Below are positions 61,166 to 61,218 of a stretch of 61,218 nucleotides of DNA, in pieces. This DNA comes from UBA5399 sp964464145. Lineage in GTDB: Bacteria > Bacillota > Clostridia > Christensenellales > Christensenellaceae. The stretch is taken from contig CAYXFB010000006.1 in NCBI GenBank assembly GCA_964464145.1, forward strand, positions 1 to 61,218, written 5' to 3'. How positions within the stretch are numbered: the stretch's first letter is position 1; each line of letters starts with the position of its first letter. The translations under genes and the position numbers were made by a program. The notes beneath the pieces were generated by a model. The model was not told where the DNA came from, did no database searches, and saw only the letters and a program-made list of their open reading frames with translations.

Positions 61166-61218
61166 TCAAGACCACCAGCTAAGCTGGTGGCTTGCACTGG
61201 CCCTGTAAGGGCCTGATA
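61166..61218. repeat. Hairpin pair at the window edge, possible IS200/IS605-like end
   Basis: A near-perfect hairpin (CCACCAGCT-A-AGCTGGTGG, 61172-61190) is followed closely by GGCCC-TGTAA-GGGCC (61199-61213), and the sequence then leaves the window. Subterminal hairpins of this kind mark the ends of IS200/IS605-type elements, but no transposase is in view. Confidence 0.3.

Overview
The window looks like chromosomal DNA from an anaerobic, Gram-positive clostridial bacterium (Bacillota); I cannot place it more finely. The clues are a Bce-type antibiotic-sensing module, a YtrA-type ABC operon, the ECF riboflavin S-component RibU under an FMN riboswitch, VanZ and TraX membrane proteins, a clostridial-type citrate synthase, and an oxygen-independent thiazole branch that uses the radical-SAM enzyme ThiH. 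Most genes lie on the minus strand. I see no rRNA, tRNA, CRISPR array, phage genes or transposase gene.

Layout. 1-2.3 kb: a DUF1836 regulator, NfeD and flotillin behind one strong promoter. 2.3-6.1 kb: a phosphorelay (hybrid kinase, separate HPt protein, HD-GYP response regulator). 6.2-9.1 kb: a CcdA/thioredoxin redox pair, an aromatic-acid-exporter-like protein and a VOC protein. 9.1-15.3 kb: an ABC-F ATPase, purA, a 7TM-type diguanylate cyclase and a SEC-C protein. 15.5-20 kb: icd, a small membrane protein, rimI-tsaB-tsaE, then ribU with its riboswitch. 20-22.3 kb: an unknown Pro/Glu/Ala-rich membrane protein and VanZ. 22.3-24.9 kb: rpmG-secE-nusG-rplK-rplA, with a triplicated leader before rplK. 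25-29.9 kb: a very large hybrid kinase and a response regulator. 30-34.7 kb: bceRSAB. 34.9-40.5 kb: citrate synthase, a cytidylate-kinase-like protein, an ApgM-type mutase, two unknown helical proteins and a class II aldolase. 40.7-43.4 kb: a degenerate GGDEF-EAL protein and a zinc-ribbon membrane protein. 43.6-45.9 kb: an osmoprotectant-type ABC importer. 46-52.5 kb: a complete thiamine operon thiE-thiD-thiC-thiS-thiF-thiG-thiH-tenI under a TPP riboswitch. 52.5-57.5 kb: a DUF2148 protein, glmS, glmM and trxB. 57.5-61.2 kb: a candidate structured RNA, a probably leaderless traX, and a ytrA-type ABC operon, ending in a hairpin-rich sequence that may be the edge of a mobile element.

How it fits together. 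Three systems bear on cyclic-di-GMP or phosphorelay signalling: the HPt/HD-GYP relay, the GGDEF cyclase, and a GGDEF-EAL protein that looks catalytically dead. Citrate synthase plus NADP-isocitrate dehydrogenase give the oxidative route to 2-oxoglutarate. Most of the novelty is in non-coding DNA: three tandem copies of a probable ribosomal protein L1 target ahead of rplK, a partly duplicated TPP-riboswitch leader split by a palindrome, a family of multi-hairpin intergenic repeats, and a promoter-to-terminator RNA unit ahead of traX.
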